Position numbers and translations under genes: made by a program
Notes under the pieces: model-generated
Told to the model about the DNA's origin: nothing
The model's database searches: none
Seen by the model: only the letters and a program-made list of their open reading frames with translations
NCBI GenBank assembly: GCA_021817185.1
Contig: JAKAVU010000151.1
Location: 1 to 6,838 of the forward strand
DNA: 6,838 nucleotides
Source: a bacterium
GTDB taxonomy: Bacteria; Chloroflexota; Dormibacteria; UBA8260; Bog-877
Direction of reading: 5' to 3'
Shown here: positions 1 through 6,838 of the stretch, piece by piece
How the letters are laid out: the number at the start of each line of letters is the position of its first letter
Position numbering within the stretch: position 1 is the stretch's first letter

Positions 1-1
1 C

Positions 2-739
2 TCCACCAAGTTCTACTGGGGCCTCCATGAAGGGGTGAACCAGCAGAACACCTTGAATCGCAAGTACCTGCTCCAGGCGATGGGCGAGTCCTTGGAGCGC
101 TTCCAGCTCGATTTCGTGGACCTGGTTTTCTGTCACCGACCGGACCCTGAGACCACGATCGAGGAGGTGGTCTTCACGATGCACGACATCGTCAGCCGCG
201 GCAGCGCCCTCTATTGGGGCACCTCGGAGTGGCCCGCAGCCGACATCTGGGCGGCCTACGAGATCGCGGACCGGCACCACCTCCACAAGCCGGTGATGGA
301 GCAGCCGCAGTACAACCTCTTCTGGCGGGAGCGCGTGGAGCAGGAGTACGGGCGCCTCTATGAGGAGTGTGGGCTGGGGCTGACCACCTGGAGCCCGCTG
401 GCCTCGGGACTGCTCACCGGCAAGTACCTGGACGGGGTCCCGGAGACCAGCCGCGCCGCTCTCAAGGGCTACGAGTGGCTGCGTGACGAGCTCACCGACC
501 CCCGGAAGAACGCGATCGTGAAGCGGTTGATGGGGTTGGCCGAGGAGATGGGCTGCACCGTCGGCCAGTTGGCGATCGCCTGGTGCGCCAGCAACCCGCG
601 CGTGTCCACGGTCATCACCGGCGCCACCAGCGTGGCCCAGCTGCGGGAGAACCTGAAGGCGGTGGAGGTGCTGGCCGGGCTCAGCCCTGAAAGGATCAGC
701 CAGATCGACGGCATCCTCGGCAGGTCCCCGGGCAGCTGA
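2..739 (+). CDS. Aldo/keto reductase, Kv-beta-like family (5' partial)
   Basis: This is an NADPH-dependent oxidoreductase of the aldo/keto reductase superfamily, closest by motif memory to the voltage-gated potassium channel beta subunit (KCNAB) group. It is a cytosolic TIM-barrel protein that reduces aldehydes or ketones; the true substrate cannot be told. The frame is open to the left edge, and residues before the GTG at 35 (STKFYWG) align with the family, so the gene starts outside the window. About 245 residues are present of a usual 320-340. The Lys of STK (codon 8-10) fits the catalytic lysine. The His of FCHRPDP (codon 134-136) fits the catalytic histidine, where animal Kv-beta proteins carry Asn. 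Cofactor-side motifs are [26 protein letters not shown] and [14 protein letters not shown]. The catalytic Asp and Tyr lie upstream, unseen. The gene converges on the pyr genes and shows no functional link to them. It could equally be labelled an ion channel beta-subunit homologue, but nothing here shows a channel partner. Confidence 0.93.
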   Translation, partial: STKFYWGLHEGVNQQNTLNRKYLLQAMGESLERFQLDFVDLVFCHRPDPETTIEEVVFTMHDIVSRGSALYWGTSEWPAADIWAAYEIADRHHLHKPVMEQPQYNLFWRERVEQEYGRLYEECGLGLTTWSPLASGLLTGKYLDGVPETSRAALKGYEWLRDELTDPRKNAIVKRLMGLAEEMGCTVGQLAIAWCASNPRVSTVITGATSVAQLRENLKAVEVLAGLSPERISQIDGILGRSPGS

Positions 740-776
740 GGACGGTCGGGAGCCCAGAGCCTGGCACCCAGCGCGG

Positions 777-819
777 GCCCGGGCGGCGGCTCGTGGCGAT
801 CGTCCGCCGGGTCCCGGGC
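777..819 (+). terminator. Candidate hairpin downstream of aldo/keto reductase
   Basis: GCCCGGG at 777-783 pairs with CCCGGGC at 813-819. An inner GGCGG at 785-789 can pair with CCGCC at 804-808, with small bulges between the two stems and a loop of about 14 bases. It begins 37 bases after the reductase stop. No run of T follows, so it would be at best a U-tract-less terminator; in DNA this GC-rich it may be chance. Confidence 0.25.
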
Positions 820-932
820 TTCGCAGGGAAGGCCGTCGGCCCCGGCCCTGCGGTTGACCTCCCGCCGGAGGCCGAAGAGTCGGCCCGGCCGTCCTGGAGT
901 GGGACCGGTGGCCGGCCGGAAGGCTGCGCCCG

Positions 933-955
933 GGCCCGCACCTTCGTGCTGGGCC
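933..955 (-). terminator. Candidate hairpin downstream of pyrD
   Basis: GGCCCGCAC at 933-941 pairs with GTGC (946-949) and GGGCC (951-955), with one bulged T at 950 and a 4-base loop at 942-945. The near side is 13 bases beyond the pyrD stop on the minus strand, a typical place for a terminator. There is no T-run after it on either strand. It could act in both directions between convergent genes; this is inference from position and stem strength only. Confidence 0.33.
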
Positions 956-968
956 GGAGATCAGCGCC

Positions 969-1907
969 TCAGACCTGGTCGCCCCCGGGGGCCGCGCCGC
1001 CCCTCCAGCGCAGCTCGCGCCAGTTGGAGATCCCCTCCCTTCGGGCGAACTCCAGACACTCTTGCGCCACCTCCGCCGCGATCCCTGGTCGGTAGAAGTT
1101 GGCGGTTCCGATCTGGACCGCGTCGGCACCGGCCACCAGGAATTCGAGCGCGTCCTGAGCGCAGGCGATGCCTCCGATGCCGATGATGGGGATGCGCAGG
1201 GCCTGGCGCAGGCGGGCCACCGCGGCCAGGGCCAGCGGCTTGATCGCGGGCCCGCTGAGGCCGGCCGTGCCCGGCCCCGGCAGCACCGGGCTCCGCTGGG
1301 CCAGGGAGATCTTCATCCCCAGGTAGGTGTTGACGGCGGACACGCAGTCCGCGCCCGCGTCCTGGACCGCGCGACCGACCTCGGTGATGTCGGTGACATT
1401 GGGCGTCAGCTTGACGATCAGGCAGAGTCCCGTCTCCCGGCGGACCGCGCTCACCAGCGCCGCCGCCCGATGCGGCTCGGTGCCGAAGTCGAGCCCGTGG
1501 CTGATGTTGGGGCACGAGATGTTGAGCTCAAGGCCGGCCACCCCCGCCACCCCACTGAGGCGCCGGCAGACGCTCACGTACTCGTGCAGGTCCGCGCCGG
1601 CGACGTTGACCACCACCGGCACCCGCCAGGTCGACCAGCGCGGGGCATATGAGGTGGCGACCACCTCGACGCCGGGATTCTGGAGACCGATGGAGTTCAA
1701 CATCCCCGCCGTCGCCTCGGAGATCCGCGGGGGTTGGTTGCCCTCCCTGGGCAGCAGGGTCGTCCCCTTGCTGTACACGGCTCCGAGCGCCGAGAGCGTC
1801 GCCATCTGCTCGGCCTCGAAGCCATAGCCGAAGGTGCCGGAGGCAACCCCGACCGGGTTCGCCAGCACCAGCCCCCGGCCCAGGTCGACCGCCGCCTCGA
1901 ATCCCAC
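969..1907 (-). CDS. pyrD: Dihydroorotate dehydrogenase class 1B, catalytic subunit PyrD
   Basis: This is the FMN-containing catalytic subunit of NAD-linked dihydroorotate dehydrogenase. It oxidises dihydroorotate to orotate in the cytosol, in a complex with PyrK. The protein is 312 residues, the usual size for class 1B. Visible motifs are ASGTFGYG (22-29), SKGTT (46-50), NSIGLQNPG (71-79), ELNISCPN (127-134) with the catalytic-base Cys132, KLTPNVTD (166-173), LSGPAIKP (217-224), IIGIGGI (241-247) and GTANF (267-271). A Cys rather than Ser base, no N-terminal membrane segment, and pyrK next door place it in class 1B rather than class 2. The start is GTG at 1907. The frame stays open to an ATG at 2066, but the stretch between has no other Met, Val or Leu and lies wholly inside pyrK, so the longer form is unlikely. 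Upstream of the GTG there is only a weak GGGATGAG ribosome-binding site. The gene begins 7 bases after the pyrK stop and is last in the visible operon. Confidence 0.96.
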   Translation of the reverse strand: MGFEAAVDLGRGLVLANPVGVASGTFGYGFEAEQMATLSALGAVYSKGTTLLPREGNQPPRISEATAGMLNSIGLQNPGVEVVATSYAPRWSTWRVPVVVNVAGADLHEYVSVCRRLSGVAGVAGLELNISCPNISHGLDFGTEPHRAAALVSAVRRETGLCLIVKLTPNVTDITEVGRAVQDAGADCVSAVNTYLGMKISLAQRSPVLPGPGTAGLSGPAIKPLALAAVARLRQALRIPIIGIGGIACAQDALEFLVAGADAVQIGTANFYRPGIAAEVAQECLEFARREGISNWRELRWRGGAAPGGDQV

Positions 1908-1914
1908 TACGCGC

Positions 1915-2795
1915 TCATCCCAGGTGGGCGGGCTGGGCGAGCAGCCGCTCCCAGTCGAGGCTGTCGGCGGCCAGGACCGGCCCCTGGCGGCAGCAGAGCC
2001 CGAGTGCTCCCTGGCCGTCGGCGTTGCTGAGCGGGATGGCGCACCCCAGGCAGGTGCCGAAGCCACATCCCATCGGCGCCTCTATCGAGACCTCCAGAGG
2101 GGGGCCCCCATCTTCCCGGTGCTCCCGCCAGACCCCGGCCACGGCGGCCAGCATCGGGTTCGGGCCGCAGGCGTACAGACGCTGGGCTTCGGAAAGCCGG
2201 GGCGCCAGGCCATCGGTGACCAGTCCCCGCTCACCTGCGGACCCGTCCTCGGTGCGGATCACCAGCTCCTCGATGCCCGGCGGCAGCCGGTCCGTCGGAT
2301 ACAGCTCGTGGCTGGTCCTGGCCCCATTGATCCACACCACGTCCTCTCCCACCGCGACCAGGCGCTCGATGAGCAGGGGGAACGGGGCGGCCCCGAGGCC
2401 GCCTCCGACCAGGATTGAACGCCCCGGGGTTGCTGGGAGGCTGAACCCCCGTCCCAGGGGCCCGAGGATCCGAGCCCGGTCGCCCGGCCGGAACCGACTC
2501 AGCCGGCTGCTGCCGGCTCCCACGGCGCCCAGGTAGAAGGCGATCAGTCCGGAGCCGGGGTCGGCCCGGCTGAACGAGAATGGCCTTCGCAGCAGCGGCA
2601 TGGGTGCCTCGTCGACCAGGATCTGGGCGAACTCACCGGGCCGGGCGGCCCCGGCCATCCGGGGGCTCTCAAAGCTGATCTCGAAGAGATTGCCGTGGTG
2701 GGGCTCCACCCGCAGGCAGGTGGCCAGCTCGTCGAAGGCTCGACCCAGGTCGCTCTCGCCGATCTGGAGGGCGGCCTCCCCGGCCGCGGCGGAAC

Positions 2796-2799
<4 letters not shown>
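1915..2799 (-). CDS. pyrK: Dihydroorotate dehydrogenase electron transfer subunit PyrK
   Basis: This is the FAD and [2Fe-2S] subunit that passes electrons from the FMN of PyrD to NAD+. The protein is 294 residues, somewhat longer than the usual 255-265, mainly through about 20-25 extra N-terminal residues. Domain order is a ferredoxin-reductase-like FAD domain with RRPFSFS (71-77) and GPLGRGF (113-119), then an NAD-binding part with [10 protein letters not shown] (130-139) and CGPNPM (211-216), then the C-terminal iron-sulfur segment. In that segment Cys245, Cys250 and Cys253 ([11 protein letters not shown]) and Cys270 (CRQGPV) match the four cluster ligands of PyrK. Cys269 is an additional adjacent cysteine. 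The start ATG at 2799 overlaps the stop of the upstream carbamoyl-phosphate synthetase gene as ATGA, and GGAGG sits 4 bases upstream, which supports this start and translational coupling. Together with pyrD just downstream it forms the expected PyrD2-PyrK2 enzyme. Confidence 0.96.

Positions 2800-6838
<4,039 letters not shown>

Larger units (their letters stand above)
740..968. other. Convergent intergenic region, no gene seen
   Basis: These 229 bases separate the stop of the plus-strand reductase from the stop of minus-strand pyrD. Open frames crossing it on both strands have Arg/Pro/Gly/Ala-rich translations with no recognisable domain, and they run into pyrD or the reductase in the wrong frame. 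Two GC-rich inverted repeats occur here, one downstream of each gene, and are listed separately. No T-tract, promoter-like element or tRNA is evident. Confidence 0.75.

Noticed and set aside
35..37. GTG at 35 as start of the aldo/keto reductase
   Set aside because: The same frame is open to the left edge and its residues, including the catalytic Lys in STK, belong to the family, so the gene is cut by the window.
1649..2536. Long plus-strand open frame of 295 codons opposite pyrD and pyrK
   Set aside because: Its translation is Arg/Pro/Ser-rich with no domain, and it lies fully antisense to two well-recognised genes. Such frames are expected in high-GC DNA.

Overview
The window is uniformly GC-rich with G/C-biased third codon positions and densely packed genes. 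It reads as an ordinary chromosomal segment of a high-GC bacterium. It holds most of the end of a de novo pyrimidine (UMP) operon on the minus strand and a convergent aldo/keto reductase gene on the plus strand. The dihydroorotate dehydrogenase is the NAD-linked class 1B type (PyrD plus the iron-sulfur flavoprotein PyrK). That type is common in Bacillota, Chloroflexota and related lineages, and unlike the membrane class 2 enzyme of Proteobacteria and most Actinobacteria. This loosely suggests a Chloroflexota/Dormibacterota-like or other non-actinobacterial high-GC lineage, but the sequence alone does not fix the taxon.

Layout: positions 2-739 (+) are the C-terminal three quarters of a Kv-beta-like aldo/keto reductase, whose start lies left of the window. 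Positions 740-968 are a noncoding convergent gap with two GC-rich inverted repeats, one downstream of each gene. Positions 969-1907 (-) are pyrD, 1915-2799 (-) are pyrK, and 2796-6838 (-) are a carbamoyl-phosphate synthetase gene that runs off the right edge. On the minus strand the order is carAB, pyrK, pyrD. carAB and pyrK overlap by ATGA, and pyrK and pyrD are 7 bases apart, so one polycistronic, translationally coupled transcript is very likely. Its promoter and any attenuator must lie right of the window.

The gene products serve one pathway. The synthetase makes carbamoyl phosphate from glutamine, bicarbonate and ATP (step 1). PyrD/PyrK oxidise dihydroorotate to orotate and pass the electrons to NAD+ (step 4). 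The aldo/keto reductase has no evident link to pyrimidines.

The most notable feature is that the carbamoyl-phosphate synthetase is one continuous reading frame. A CarA glutaminase with an intact Cys-His-Glu triad runs through a linker of about 21 residues into a complete CarB. This is the arrangement known from eukaryotic CAD/CPS enzymes; most bacteria use separate carA and carB genes. I found no mobile elements, CRISPR arrays, RNA genes or undescribed defence or secondary-metabolism systems.
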